Shown piece by piece: positions 52,115-60,726 of a stretch of DNA of 64,000 bases. Each line of letters starts with the position of its first letter. Position 1 is the stretch's first letter. The notes under the pieces were generated by a model, which worked only from the letters and a program-made list of their open reading frames with translations, did not search any database and was not told where the DNA came from. The DNA comes from a bacterium. Lineage in GTDB: Bacteria > Bacillota > Clostridia > Christensenellales > Aristaeellaceae. The stretch spans positions 78,336-142,335 of the forward strand of contig SFTH01000003.1 in the NCBI GenBank assembly GCA_004563405.1, written 5' to 3'. A program made the position numbers and the translations under genes.

Positions 52115-53593
52115 ATGGATCAGACTGCACTTTACAGGGACATCGCGGGCCGGTGCGGCGGCGACATCTATATCGGCGTCGTGGGCCCCGTCCGCACGGG
52201 CAAATCGAGCTTCATCAAGCGGTTCATGGAGCTTATGGTCTTGCCGAATATGGAGGATGCGCACGATCGGGAGCGCGCCCGGGACGAATTGCCCCAGAGC
52301 GGCGCGGGAAGGACCGTGATGACGAACCAGCCCAAGTTCGTGCCCAACGAGGCGGTGGAGCTGCGCCTCAAGGACGCGGCCAACGCCCGCGTGCGGCTGG
52401 TGGACTGCGTGGGCTATCTGGTGCCCGGCGCGCTGGGCACCAGCGAGGAGGACGGGGCGCGCATGGTGCGCACGCCTTGGTTCGACCACGACATTCCCTT
52501 TGAGGAGGCTGCGGAGCTGGGCACGCGCAAGGTGATCTCCGACCATTCGACCATCGGCATCGTGGTGACCACGGACGGAAGCATCGTCGAACTTCCCCGG
52601 GAGGCCTACGAGGAGGCCGAGGAGCGGGCGGTGGGCGAGCTCAAGGCGCTGGGAAAGCCCTTCATCGTGCTGCTCAACAGCGCTCATCCCAGGGATGCAG
52701 CCGCACAGGAGCTTCTCAGACGGCTCGAGGAGAAGTACGGCGTTCCGGTGCTCGTCAGCGACATACTGAACATGCGCGAGGAGGACGTGGGCGCGCTGAT
52801 GGAGAGCCTGCTGTTCGAATTCCCACTGCGGGAGATCCGCATCGGCGCGCCCTCGTGGCTGACCTCGCTGGACGGGGAGCACTGGTTGGGAAGGGCCATG
52901 CTGGATACGCTGCGTTCCGCCGCGGAGAAGATGCATCGTGTGCGCGACCACGCCGCGGTGGCGCAGGCCTTTGCGGAGAACGAATATGCCGAGGACGCCT
53001 CCCTCTATGCCATCGAGCTCAACCGCGGCAGGGCGGATTACCGGCTGAACATGAAGGACGGCCTATTTTACAGGATCCTGGGGGAGGCCTGCGGGCGGGA
53101 GATCGGGGACGAGGAGCACCTGTTCGATCTGATGAAGAAGTTGGTGGAGGACAGCCGCGCCTACGAGAAGGTGGCCGGCGCGCTCAGGAGCGTGCAGGAC
53201 ACGGGCTACGGCGTGGTGCTGCCTGCGGTGGAGGAGATGGAGCTCAGCGAGCCGGAGGTAGCCCGGGAGGGCGGACACTTTGGCGTGCGCCTGCGGGCCA
53301 ACGCGCCCTCGCTGCATATGATCCGCGTGGATCTCAGGACCAACGTCAGCCCCATCGTGGGCACGGAGAAGCAGTCGCGGGAGCTGGTGGAGCATCTGGC
53401 GGCGGAATACAAAAAGGATCCCTCCGGCGTGTGGTCCACGGAGGTCTTCGGAAAGCCGCTGCGGGATCTGGTGCGGGACGAGATGGGCATGAAGCTTGCG
53501 CGCCTGCCGGAGGACGTGCGCATGAAGCTGCGGGAGTCCATGGGAAAGATTATCAACGAGGGCACCGGGGGCATGATCTGCATCCTTTTGTGA
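52115..53593 (+). CDS. spoIVA: Stage IV sporulation protein A, spore coat morphogenetic ATPase
   Basis: A 492-residue protein, the same length as in Bacillus. It polymerises on the forespore using ATP to form the coat base. Evidence: IYIGVVGPVRTGKSSFIKRFM (Walker A GPVRTGKS), VDCVGYLVPGALG, PWFDHDIPFEEAAELGTRKV, DHSTIGIVVTTDG and the C terminus GMICILL. The ATG follows GGGAGG. Single-gene unit under a sigma-E-like promoter. Confidence 0.97.
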   Translation: MDQTALYRDIAGRCGGDIYIGVVGPVRTGKSSFIKRFMELMVLPNMEDAHDRERARDELPQSGAGRTVMTNQPKFVPNEAVELRLKDAANARVRLVDCVGYLVPGALGTSEEDGARMVRTPWFDHDIPFEEAAELGTRKVISDHSTIGIVVTTDGSIVELPREAYEEAEERAVGELKALGKPFIVLLNSAHPRDAAAQELLRRLEEKYGVPVLVSDILNMREEDVGALMESLLFEFPLREIRIGAPSWLTSLDGEHWLGRAMLDTLRSAAEKMHRVRDHAAVAQAFAENEYAEDASLYAIELNRGRADYRLNMKDGLFYRILGEACGREIGDEEHLFDLMKKLVEDSRAYEKVAGALRSVQDTGYGVVLPAVEEMELSEPEVAREGGHFGVRLRANAPSLHMIRVDLRTNVSPIVGTEKQSRELVEHLAAEYKKDPSGVWSTEVFGKPLRDLVRDEMGMKLARLPEDVRMKLRESMGKIINEGTGGMICILL

Positions 53594-53611
53594 GGCGGCG
53601 CGAATTTCGTC

Positions 53612-53640
53612 TTGCGAAATGGGAAAAAGTCGTGTATAAT
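53612..53640 (+). promoter_or_regulatory. Promoter of darA-holB-ricT
   Basis: TTGCGA (53612-53617), 17-base spacer, TATAAT (53635-53640). Confidence 0.75.
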
Positions 53641-53672
53641 ACAGTCGGAAGTATAGATGAGGAGTGAGCGCC

Positions 53673-54005
53673 ATGAAGTTGATTATCGCAATTGTGCAGG
53701 ACGAAGATGCTTCCCGCCTGGTAAACAAGCTGATGAACGAAGGCTTTGGCGCGACGAAGCTGGCGACGACCGGCGGCTTCCTTCGCTCCGGAAACACGAC
53801 GCTGCTCACGGGCGTGGACGACGACAAGCTGGACGCGGCCATGGAGATCATCGAAAAGACCTGCAAGAGCCGCAAGCAGATGGCGCCGGTGCATACGCCG
53901 ATGCCGGGCTCCGCGGGCATGTATGTGCCGGCCTATCCGGTGCAGGTGACCGTCGGCGGCGCGACCGTGTTCGTGCTGGACGTGGAGCAGTTCCACAAAT
54001 TCTGA
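53673..54005 (+). CDS. darA: Cyclic di-AMP receptor, PII-like
   Basis: A 110-residue PII-like trimeric protein (DarA/PstA, formerly YaaQ) that binds c-di-AMP. Motifs: MKLIIAIVQDEDASRLVNKL, GFGATKLATTGGFLRSGNTTLL and the C-terminal GGATVFVLDVEQF. The ATG at 53673 is eight bases after GGAG. The same gene order (darA-holB-ricT) occurs in Bacillus, except that yaaR, normally between, is absent. Confidence 0.93.
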   Translation: MKLIIAIVQDEDASRLVNKLMNEGFGATKLATTGGFLRSGNTTLLTGVDDDKLDAAMEIIEKTCKSRKQMAPVHTPMPGSAGMYVPAYPVQVTVGGATVFVLDVEQFHKF

Positions 54006-54030
54006 TCCGTCAGGAGGACGCGGCGAAGGC

Positions 54031-54984
54031 TTGAAATTATCGGATTTCGCGGGTTTGGACGCAAAAATGGAACAGTTGATGCGTTCGGCGCAAGCCGGGC
54101 GCATTGTTCATGCCCTGCTTTTCTCGGGCCCCCGGGGCACCGGAAAGCGCAGTATGGCCGCGCTGTTTGCCCGCTCGGCCCTCTGCCAGAGCGCTGGGGA
54201 GCGCCCCTGCGACAGCTGTCCGACCTGCAAAAAGTGCCTGAGCGGCGCGCACCCCGACGTGCATATCCTCGCCCCGGAGAAGAACATCATCAAAGTGGGC
54301 GAGATTCGGGAGCTGACGGCCCGGCTTTCGCTGAACGCCTATGAGGGTGGCAGGAAGATCGCCATCATCGAACGGGCGGATTGCATGAACGAGAATGCGC
54401 AGAACGCCCTGCTCAAGACGCTGGAGAGTCCCACGGGAGATACGCTCTTCTTTCTGCTGACGGAGAATCCGGGCGCGCTTTTGTCAACGGTGGTGTCCCG
54501 CTGCCTTCAGGTGCGCTTCCGCCTCCTCGAACCGGAGCTGTGCGCGAAGGTGCTGGCCGACAGGGGCGTGGAGCCCGGGCGGGCGCGGCTGCTGGCGGCG
54601 CTCTCTCAGGGAAGCGTGGGCCGTGCGCTGGAGATTGACGCGGACGCGGGGTATCTGGAGCTGCGGCAGCGCGTGACGGACGCGCTGGAGGGCATGAAGG
54701 GCCCCGGCGACGTGGCGCGCGCGACGGCGCAGATCGGCGAGGTGAAGGGGCGCGAGGGCGACGTGCTGGAGATCATGGAGCTCTGGGCGCGGGATCTGAT
54801 GCGCGTGCAGAACGGTGCCGCACCGATGGACGCGCAGGAGGCGCAGCGGCTGCGCGCGTCCCGCTACTGTGGAAGCGCGCTTTTGCAGCGGGTCATGCGC
54901 GCCCGGCGGCAGCTCAATGCGAATGTTCCCTGGGTGAACGTGCTGGAGAGCATGGAATTTGAACTTGCCCGGGAGAAAGCCTGA
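54031..54984 (+). CDS. holB: DNA polymerase III subunit delta'
   Basis: A 317-residue clamp-loader subunit. Walker A-like GPRGTGKRSMA, four cysteines of a zinc module (CDSCPTCKKC plus an earlier Cys), AIIERADCMNENAQNALLKTLE and the VVSRCLQVRF sensor region are visible. A TTG start at 54031 is used; no ATG lies nearby in frame. AAGG lies 4-6 bases before it and AGGAGG further up. Confidence 0.93.
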   Translation: MKLSDFAGLDAKMEQLMRSAQAGRIVHALLFSGPRGTGKRSMAALFARSALCQSAGERPCDSCPTCKKCLSGAHPDVHILAPEKNIIKVGEIRELTARLSLNAYEGGRKIAIIERADCMNENAQNALLKTLESPTGDTLFFLLTENPGALLSTVVSRCLQVRFRLLEPELCAKVLADRGVEPGRARLLAALSQGSVGRALEIDADAGYLELRQRVTDALEGMKGPGDVARATAQIGEVKGREGDVLEIMELWARDLMRVQNGAAPMDAQEAQRLRASRYCGSALLQRVMRARRQLNANVPWVNVLESMEFELAREKA

Positions 54985-55007
54985 GGATATACGGGAGGAA
55001 GAACCAG

Positions 55008-56186
55008 ATGGCGACAGTAATCGGCGTCCGCTTCAAGAAGGCGGGCAAGGTATATTATTTTGATCCCTGCGACTTCTGGCCGAAGCCGGGCCAGAACGTG
55101 ATCGTCGAGACGGCGCGGGGCATCGAGTTCGGCGAGGTTGTGACCAGCCCCCGGGCGGTGAGCGATTCTCAGATCGTCGCGCCGCTGAAGAAGGTGGTGC
55201 GCCTGGCCACACCGGAGGACGAGCAGCGCGCGGCCTTCAACGCCAGGCGCGAGGAGGAGGCCTTCCGCATCTGCCAGGAGAAGGTGGCCAAGCACAAGCT
55301 GGAGATGAAGCTGGTGAGCGTGGAGTACACCTTCGACAACTCCAAGATCATCTTTTACTTCACGGCCAACGGGCGCGTGGATTTCCGCGAACTGGTGAAG
55401 GATCTCGCGAGCGTGTTCAAGATGCGCATCGAGCTTCGCCAGATCGGCGTGCGGGACGAGGCAAAGATGCTGGGCGGCCTGGGCTCCTGCGGGCGGCCCA
55501 TCTGCTGCGGCGCGTTTCTGGGGGATTTCAATCCGGTGTCCATCAAGATGGCAAAGGAGCAGAATCTCTCTCTGAATCCCTCGAAGATCTCCGGCCTGTG
55601 CGGGCGGCTGATGTGCTGTCTGAAGTTTGAGCAGGACACCTACGAGCAGACGCTCAAGCGCGTGCCCCGGGTGGGAAAGGACATCGTCACGCCCGACGGC
55701 GTGGGCGTGATCACCGAGATCAACGCCATCAAGGAGCGCGTGAAGGTGCGCATCCGCACCGGCGACGACGACAGCTTTGAGGTGCGCGAGTACTCCATGG
55801 ACGAGGTGCGCAAGCCCGGCCCGGACGACGCGCCCGCGGCGCGGGAGACCCCCAAGCCCCAGGAGCGCAAGAGTCCCGCCAAGCGCACGCCCATTCCCCA
55901 GCAGAGCGAGGAGGAGGCGGCGGAGGAGGAGCCCAGGCGCAAGCGCTATCCTCACCAGAAGGCTCCGAAGAATCTCTCCACGGAGCAGTTCCTGGAGAAG
56001 CTCAAGGGAGACGCGGGCGAGGGCGGCGAGGGCGAGAGCCAGGAGGCGCCGAAGGAGCACCGCCGCAGCCGCCGCAGGGGCGGACGCGGCCGCCATCGCG
56101 GAGAGGGCGCGCGGGAAGGCGCCGAGGCTTCGAAGGTAGCGGCTCCGGCGGGAGAGCCGGGCCCGCAGCCCCCGGCGTCCGAGTGA
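55008..56186 (+). CDS. ricT: PSP1-domain protein RicT (YaaT) with basic tail
   Basis: A 392-residue protein. Residues 1-270 form the PSP1 domain: GVRFKKAGKVYYFDP, RGIEFGEVVTSP, FRELVKDLASVFKMRIELRQIGVRDEAK (read in part), GSCGRPICC and GRLMCCLKFEQ, with cysteines for iron-sulfur binding. In Bacillus RicT acts with RicA and RicF in RNase Y-dependent mRNA processing and sporulation. The C-terminal 120 residues are a Lys/Arg/Glu/Pro-rich tail with RRSRRRGGRGRHRG, absent from the roughly 275-residue Bacillus form. Confidence 0.92.
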   Translation: MATVIGVRFKKAGKVYYFDPCDFWPKPGQNVIVETARGIEFGEVVTSPRAVSDSQIVAPLKKVVRLATPEDEQRAAFNARREEEAFRICQEKVAKHKLEMKLVSVEYTFDNSKIIFYFTANGRVDFRELVKDLASVFKMRIELRQIGVRDEAKMLGGLGSCGRPICCGAFLGDFNPVSIKMAKEQNLSLNPSKISGLCGRLMCCLKFEQDTYEQTLKRVPRVGKDIVTPDGVGVITEINAIKERVKVRIRTGDDDSFEVREYSMDEVRKPGPDDAPAARETPKPQERKSPAKRTPIPQQSEEEAAEEEPRRKRYPHQKAPKNLSTEQFLEKLKGDAGEGGEGESQEAPKEHRRSRRRGGRGRHRGEGAREGAEASKVAAPAGEPGPQPPASE

Positions 56187-56258
56187 GGCGAGGGCCGAAA
56201 AGGGCCGCAAACGCGTACATTCCGGGCAGAATCCGGCGAGAAAATTTGTGAAAGGGGC

Positions 56259-56287
56259 TGTACAAGTCGCCCCGCCTGTGTTATAAT
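56259..56287 (+). promoter_or_regulatory. Promoter of the zinc-ribbon gene
   Basis: TGTACA (56259-56264), 17-base spacer, TATAAT (56282-56287). The transcript would carry a leader of about 115 bases. Confidence 0.6.
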
Positions 56288-56323
56288 ACTTTCAGCCCCG
56301 ATTAGAGAACTTCGATACCGTAT

Positions 56324-56403
56324 CCCTCCGGTGGAACCCCTACCGATGAGAATGGACTCGGCTCAAAGGGAACACATCGCTTGGGCACATACATTTAGGA
56401 GGG
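56324..56403 (+). promoter_or_regulatory. Leader with possible anti-Shine-Dalgarno pairing
   Basis: CCCTCC at 56324-56329 can pair with GGAGGG at 56398-56403, which is the ribosome-binding site of the zinc-ribbon gene. Confidence 0.35.
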
Positions 56404-56410
56404 TATATTC

Positions 56411-56704
56411 ATGTTCGAAGACAAGACTTTGGTTTGCCGTGAGTGCGGCGCGGAATTCGTTTTCACCGCTTCTGAGCAGCAGTTCTATGCTGACAAGGGC
56501 TTCCAGAATGAGCCCGGTCGTTGCCCGGCGTGCCGTGCGGCGCGTCGCGCCCAGAATGGCGGCGCGAACCGCGGCGAGCGTCAGATGTACGATGTGATCT
56601 GCGACGGTTGCGGCCAGCCCACTCAGGTGCCGTTCCAGCCCCGCGGAGACCGTCCGGTCTACTGCCGCGCCTGCTTCGAGGCCCAGCGCCAGAGCCGCTA
56701 TTGA
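56411..56704 (+). CDS. Double zinc-ribbon protein (zf-trcl type)
   Basis: A 97-residue protein with four CxxC knuckles: CREC/CPAC and CDGC/CRAC. The first half matches the probable zinc-ribbon zf-trcl pattern (DKTLVCRECGAEFVFTASEQ, FYADKGF). Nucleic-acid binding is likely. AGGAGG precedes the ATG and a good terminator follows, so it is a single-gene unit with codons typical of an abundant protein. Confidence 0.85.
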   Translation: MFEDKTLVCRECGAEFVFTASEQQFYADKGFQNEPGRCPACRAARRAQNGGANRGERQMYDVICDGCGQPTQVPFQPRGDRPVYCRACFEAQRQSRY

Positions 56705-56720
56705 TTGATAGATCGAGCGA

Positions 56721-56754
56721 AACCCCTTCGGAGGATTCCGAGGGGGTCTTTTTT
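56721..56754 (+). terminator. Terminator of the zinc-ribbon gene
   Basis: ACCCCTTCGGA/TCCGAGGGGGT stem, four-base loop, then TCTTTTTT. Confidence 0.88.
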
Positions 56755-56878
56755 ATGCGCTTTTTTCGCTGCGGGAAATGCGCTTCAAAAAAAGTGCGCG
56801 GAGGTCTATCCAGCGGGCGTTCGCAAGCGTTATATAGGATGGAGCGCGCTTTGAATGGGAAAGGGGGGAGGAGCGGGC

Positions 56879-56948
56879 GTGGACGGAGATTTTTTGCTGA
56901 TCCAGCGGATGCGGCTGGGCGACGAGGAGGCCGTGGAGCAAAAAGAAA
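56879..56948 (+). pseudogene. 5' remnant of an ECF sigma factor gene
   Basis: A GTG at 56879 after GGGGGGAGGAG starts MDGDFLLIQRMRLGDEEAVE, the typical opening of a small Clostridial ECF sigma factor. The frame then stops resembling any sigma factor at 56938 and runs into the next gene in a different frame. Regions 2-4 are missing. An internal deletion that also removed the original start of the next gene is the simplest explanation. Confidence 0.62.
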
Positions 56949-57674
56949 TTGCGGGCATACAGGCGTTTGGACGACGCGCCGGCCGGCGGGCTGGAGCGGG
57001 CGATCGAGGGCGCAAAGCGCGCCTATCGCGCGGGAGAGGCGGAGGAATGCATCGGCTTTGCGGAGTTTGTCTACCAGCAGGGACGCTACATTCGAAAGCG
57101 CTGGTGGGTTTTGCAGGGAGCGGTGCTCCTGCTGTTGTACCTGGTGGTGGGGGCTGCGGGCGGAAACGAATATGCGCAGCGCTGCATGGGCGTGCTTTCG
57201 CCGCTGTTCGCGCTGCTGATCCTGCCCGAGCTTTGGAAGAACCGAAGCGCCGGGGCGGTGGAGGTGGAATGCGCCGCGCTGTATTCCCTGCGGCGGGTGT
57301 ACGCCGCGCGGATGATCCTCTTTGCCCTGGCGGACGTGCTGCTTCTGAGCGCGTTCTTCGCCGCGGCGGGGGGACGGCTGGGACTCAAGGGCGTGATGGT
57401 GGATTTCATGGTTCCCTTCAATGTGACCTGCTGCATCTGCTTTGGCACGCTGTGCCGTCGGAGAATCGGTTCCGCGTATCCGGCGATGCTGCTGGGCGTG
57501 GCGTGGATTGCCGTTTGGTCGCTGCTGTTGAGCCGCAGGGCGATCTACGACGCCATCGCCGCGCCGGTGTGGGGAAGACTTTTGCTGCTGTCCCTGAGCT
57601 ATATGATCTATGCGCTGCGCAGGGCTGTGCGCGAATGTGAAAATGCCTGGGAGGTGAATCCAATATGGGATTGA
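56949..57674 (+). CDS. Membrane protein of a sigma factor-ABC transporter cluster
   Basis: A 241-residue membrane protein. A soluble N-terminal part (about residues 1-50, GLERAIEGAKRAYRAGEAEE) is followed by RYIRKRWWVLQGAVLLLLYLV and five more helices. Comparable proteins lie between an ECF sigma gene and an ABC pair in other Clostridia and may act as its membrane regulator. The TTG at 56949 has GGAG ten bases upstream but the natural ATG (expected before KKLRAYRRLDD) is gone. The stop overlaps the ATPase gene by ten bases. Confidence 0.75.
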   Translation: MRAYRRLDDAPAGGLERAIEGAKRAYRAGEAEECIGFAEFVYQQGRYIRKRWWVLQGAVLLLLYLVVGAAGGNEYAQRCMGVLSPLFALLILPELWKNRSAGAVEVECAALYSLRRVYAARMILFALADVLLLSAFFAAAGGRLGLKGVMVDFMVPFNVTCCICFGTLCRRRIGSAYPAMLLGVAWIAVWSLLLSRRAIYDAIAAPVWGRLLLLSLSYMIYALRRAVRECENAWEVNPIWD

Positions 57675-58552
57675 AGCTGCAGGCGCTGACGCGCCAGTTC
57701 GGGGACAGGCGCGCTGTGGACGGCGTGACGCTTGAGATGGAGGGCGGCGTGTACGGTTTGTTGGGCGTGAACGGCGCGGGGAAGACCACGCTGATGCGCA
57801 TGTTGTGCACGCTGCTGCGGCCCAGCTCCGGCAGCGTCGCCTGGAACGGCAGGGATATATTCGGGATGGACGGGGATTACCGGCGGCTGCTGGGGTATCT
57901 GCCCCAGGACTTCGGCTGTTACCCGGATTTCACCGTGGAGGACTATCTTCTGTACGTCTCCTCCATCAAGGGACTGCGGCCGGGCGTTGCCAGGCGGCGG
58001 ACGGGAATGCTGCTGGAGCAGGTGGGGCTGGAGGCGGAGCGCAGGCGCAAGATGCGCAGGCTGTCCGGCGGCATGAAGCGCCGGGTGGGCATCGCCCAGG
58101 CCATGCTCAACGATCCGAGGATATTGATCCTGGACGAGCCCACCGCGGGTTTGGATCCCGGCGAGCGCATCCGCTTTCGCAAGCTCATCAGCGAGGTGGC
58201 CCAGGACAGGCTCGTGCTGCTGTCCACCCACATTGTGTCGGACGTGGAGTACATCGCAAGCCGGATTCTGATGATGAAGGATGGGCGCATCGTGCGCGAC
58301 GGCACGGCGGAGGGGCTGATTCGCGCCATGCCGGAGGGGGTGTGGAGCATGATCGTGCCCCGCGAGCGGGCGGAGGAGACCATGCGCCGCTATCGGACGG
58401 TGAATCTGCGCGCCGTGCCCGGCGGCGTGGAGCTGCGGGTGCTCTCGGCGGAGCCCCCCGCGCAGGACGCACGGCGGGAGGCGGCGACGCTGGAGGATGT
58501 ATTCTTCTACGACTTTGGAGAGAAGGCGGGCGGAGAGCATGATGCGCTATGA
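57665..58552 (+). CDS. ABC-2 type exporter ATPase
   Basis: A 295-residue ATPase: Walker A GVNGAGKTT, Q-loop YLPQDFG, signature LSGGMKRR, Walker B ILILDEPTAGLDP and H-loop STHIV. The C-terminal 80 residues are a regulatory extension typical of bacitracin or lantibiotic-type ATPases. GGGAGGTG-like sequence precedes the ATG. It overlaps both neighbours. Confidence 0.92.
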   Translation: MGLKLQALTRQFGDRRAVDGVTLEMEGGVYGLLGVNGAGKTTLMRMLCTLLRPSSGSVAWNGRDIFGMDGDYRRLLGYLPQDFGCYPDFTVEDYLLYVSSIKGLRPGVARRRTGMLLEQVGLEAERRRKMRRLSGGMKRRVGIAQAMLNDPRILILDEPTAGLDPGERIRFRKLISEVAQDRLVLLSTHIVSDVEYIASRILMMKDGRIVRDGTAEGLIRAMPEGVWSMIVPRERAEETMRRYRTVNLRAVPGGVELRVLSAEPPAQDARREAATLEDVFFYDFGEKAGGEHDAL

Positions 58553-59774
58553 GATCAAAAAGGTGTTTGGACGGACGGGCAGCCGGATTGTGCTGGCGAT
58601 TCTGGCCGCCGTGCTGCTGCTCAATTGTATCTTCGCGGTGAATGTGACCTATGTGGATCGCAACGGAGACTCCCAGAGCGGCGTCGCCGCGGCGCGGAAG
58701 CTGCGCGCGGAGAAGAAGGAATGGGCGGGCGTGCTGGATGAGGCGCGGATACGGGAAGTGATTGAGGAGAATTTGCGAAACTGGAATTCGCCGGAGGCCC
58801 GGTCCTCCGAGCTTAGGGACAATGAAATCGCTTACAGCCGGGGCCAGGGCTATTCGGATATCCGCATGCTCTGTTGCCGGGCCTTCAGCGGGGAATATCA
58901 GGAATTTGATTACTACCTTGCGGACCGGTTCTCCCCGGAGGTCGCCGGGCGCTTCGATGAAAACCGGGTGCGGCTACTGAAGAACTGGATGGCGGACGAG
59001 AGCACGGGCGCGGCGGAAATGCTGAGTTTGCCGGAGCAGCGCTTTCTGATCGCGCGCTACGAGGCGCTTGAAACGCCGCTTGCGTACGACTACTTCGGCG
59101 GCTGGAGCCAGTTGTTCGAATATGGCCCCGTGCTGATCGTGCTTCTGGCGATCCTTCTGGGGTATCTGGTGGGCGGAATCTTTTCCAACGAGTTCGCCTG
59201 GCGCACGGACGCGGTGTTTTTTTCCAGCCTTCACGGGCGCGGCAGGGCGGTGCGGGCGAAGCTCGCGGCGGGGGTGGCCATCGTCACGGCGCTCTACTGG
59301 GCCGCAACGCTGATCTTTTCGGCGCTGGTGCTTCTGGCCCTGGGCGCGGACGGCGCCGACTGCCCCATTCAGATCAGCAGCGGCTATTGGAAGAGCTTCT
59401 ATAACCTCAGCTTCGCCCAGGCCTGGGGCGTGACCCTGATCGGCGGATACATCGGCTGTCTATTTCTGGCGCTGCTGGCGATGCTGATTTCGGCTGCGAG
59501 CCGCTCCACCGCGGCTGCGGTGCTCGTGCCCATGGTGCTGATCTTCGTGCCCGAGTTTTTGTCGGACGGAGGCGGACGCTTGCTTCAAAAGCTGCTGGGT
59601 CTGCTGCCCGAGAATCTGCTCACGCTCCCGATGATGCTCCGACAATTTGCGCTCTATGCGATCGGGGGGTGGATCGTCGGCTCGGTCGCTCTGCTGCCGG
59701 TCCTCTACGCGGCGCTGTCGCTGCCGATGCTGCTTCTGATCTACCGAAGCTATCGCAAAAAGGAGCTCATCTGA
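58542..59774 (+). CDS. ABC-2 type exporter permease
   Basis: A 410-residue membrane protein: one N-terminal helix, a large extracellular loop of about 170 residues, then six helices. EIKKVFGRTGSRIVL and NEFAWRTDAVFFSSLHGRGRAVRAK suit ABC-2 permeases. The ATG at 58542 is six bases after GGAG; ATG 58539 is too close. It pairs with the ATPase. Cargo unknown; peptide or lipid export or antibiotic resistance are possible. Confidence 0.82.
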   Translation: MRYEIKKVFGRTGSRIVLAILAAVLLLNCIFAVNVTYVDRNGDSQSGVAAARKLRAEKKEWAGVLDEARIREVIEENLRNWNSPEARSSELRDNEIAYSRGQGYSDIRMLCCRAFSGEYQEFDYYLADRFSPEVAGRFDENRVRLLKNWMADESTGAAEMLSLPEQRFLIARYEALETPLAYDYFGGWSQLFEYGPVLIVLLAILLGYLVGGIFSNEFAWRTDAVFFSSLHGRGRAVRAKLAAGVAIVTALYWAATLIFSALVLLALGADGADCPIQISSGYWKSFYNLSFAQAWGVTLIGGYIGCLFLALLAMLISAASRSTAAAVLVPMVLIFVPEFLSDGGGRLLQKLLGLLPENLLTLPMMLRQFALYAIGGWIVGSVALLPVLYAALSLPMLLLIYRSYRKKELI

Positions 59775-59777
59775 ATG

Positions 59778-59824
59778 CCGGAGGCGTTCCCGGCCCGCAA
59801 GGGCGCGGACGCCTCCGGTTTTTT
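59778..59824 (+). terminator. Terminator of the exporter operon
   Basis: CCGGAGGCGT/ACGCCTCCGG stem with a large loop, then TTTTTT. Confidence 0.88.
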
Positions 59825-59835
59825 GGATAGACAGG

Positions 59836-59892
59836 CGCAAATTGATGCGCCCCCGGTCAAGGGATCGAGGGCGCATCAATTTGCGAAGTTTT
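59836..59892. terminator. Second long stem-loop
   Basis: A 17-base perfect stem (59836-59852 with 59869-59885), then AAGTTTTTTT on the plus strand. It lies just after the ttcA stop on the minus strand. Confidence 0.65.
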
Positions 59893-59898
59893 TTTCGA

Positions 59899-60726
59899 TT
59901 ATTCGAATTCCTCGAGCAGACTGTGCTCCTCGCCGCCCTGCTTCCAGCCGTTCAGGCTGTCCAGCACGGCGTTGTGGGCGCTGCGGAAGATGTTGCGGCT
60001 CGCGTCGGGGTGCAGGCGGTCCAGCTGGCGGATCAGGTGCTTCATCTCCAGGCGCTTGGAATCGCTGGAGCCGTCCGGGCGGATGCAGGCCGCCTGGGCG
60101 CGCCGGCAGGAGCAGGCCAGAAAGGAGAGCGCGTTTTCGTCCTGCCACGCGATGATCTCCGACTCGCGCACCTTGTACAGCGGGCGGATGAGCTCCATGC
60201 CGGGTACGCTCTCGCTGCGCAGGCGGGGTCGCATGCCCCGCAGCTGCCCGGCGTAGAGCATGCTCATCAACAGGGTCTCCACCGCGTCGTCGAAGTGGTG
60301 GCCCAGCGCGATCTTGTTGCAGCCCAGCTTCTGCGCCCGGCGGTAGAGGTAGCCCCGGCGCATGCGGGCGCACATGAAGCAGGGGTTGCAGTCCATGGCC
60401 TCCACAGCCTCAAACACGTCCGTTTCAAAGAACTCCGCGTCGATTCCAAGGCGGCGGCAGTTTTCTTCAATCTGCGCGCGGTTTTCCGGGGCGTAACCCG
60501 GATCCATGCAGATGAACCGCAGTTCGAAATCGAAGGGACTTCGCCGCCGGAGCTCGCGCATGCACAGGGCGAGCAAGGCGGAATCCTTCCCGCCGGAGAC
60601 GCACACGGCGATGCGGTCCCCCGCCGAGATCAGGCGGTACTCCTTGACGGCCGACATGAAGGGCCGCCAGATGCTCTTTCTGTAGCGGGCGAGGAGCGCC
60701 TCGCCCATGTCGTTTTTTCTATCCAT
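59899..60726 (-). CDS. tRNA 2-thiocytidine synthetase-like PP-loop protein (TtcA family)
   Basis: A 275-residue ATP pyrophosphatase. The PP-loop is VSGGKDS (residues 44-49), and CNPCFMC (about 112-118) supplies iron-sulfur ligands; GHHFDDAVETLLMSM is the third family motif. Members thiolate tRNA C32 using an iron-sulfur cluster. The C-terminal Cys pair in FLACSCRRAQAAC is less common. The ATG overlaps the MATE gene stop by eight bases, so the two are co-expressed. Confidence 0.86.
   Translation of the reverse strand: MDRKNDMGEALLARYRKSIWRPFMSAVKEYRLISAGDRIAVCVSGGKDSALLALCMRELRRRSPFDFELRFICMDPGYAPENRAQIEENCRRLGIDAEFFETDVFEAVEAMDCNPCFMCARMRRGYLYRRAQKLGCNKIALGHHFDDAVETLLMSMLYAGQLRGMRPRLRSESVPGMELIRPLYKVRESEIIAWQDENALSFLACSCRRAQAACIRPDGSSDSKRLEMKHLIRQLDRLHPDASRNIFRSAHNAVLDSLNGWKQGGEEHSLLEEFE

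Noticed and set aside
56855..57640. A 261-codon frame continuing from the sigma remnant
   Set aside because: After about 20 codons it is an Arg/Gly/Ala-rich shadow of the membrane protein, which is read in another frame.
59836..59885. Inverted repeat as transposon ends
   Set aside because: Only a 16-base loop lies between the arms and a T run follows; a terminator is the simpler reading.
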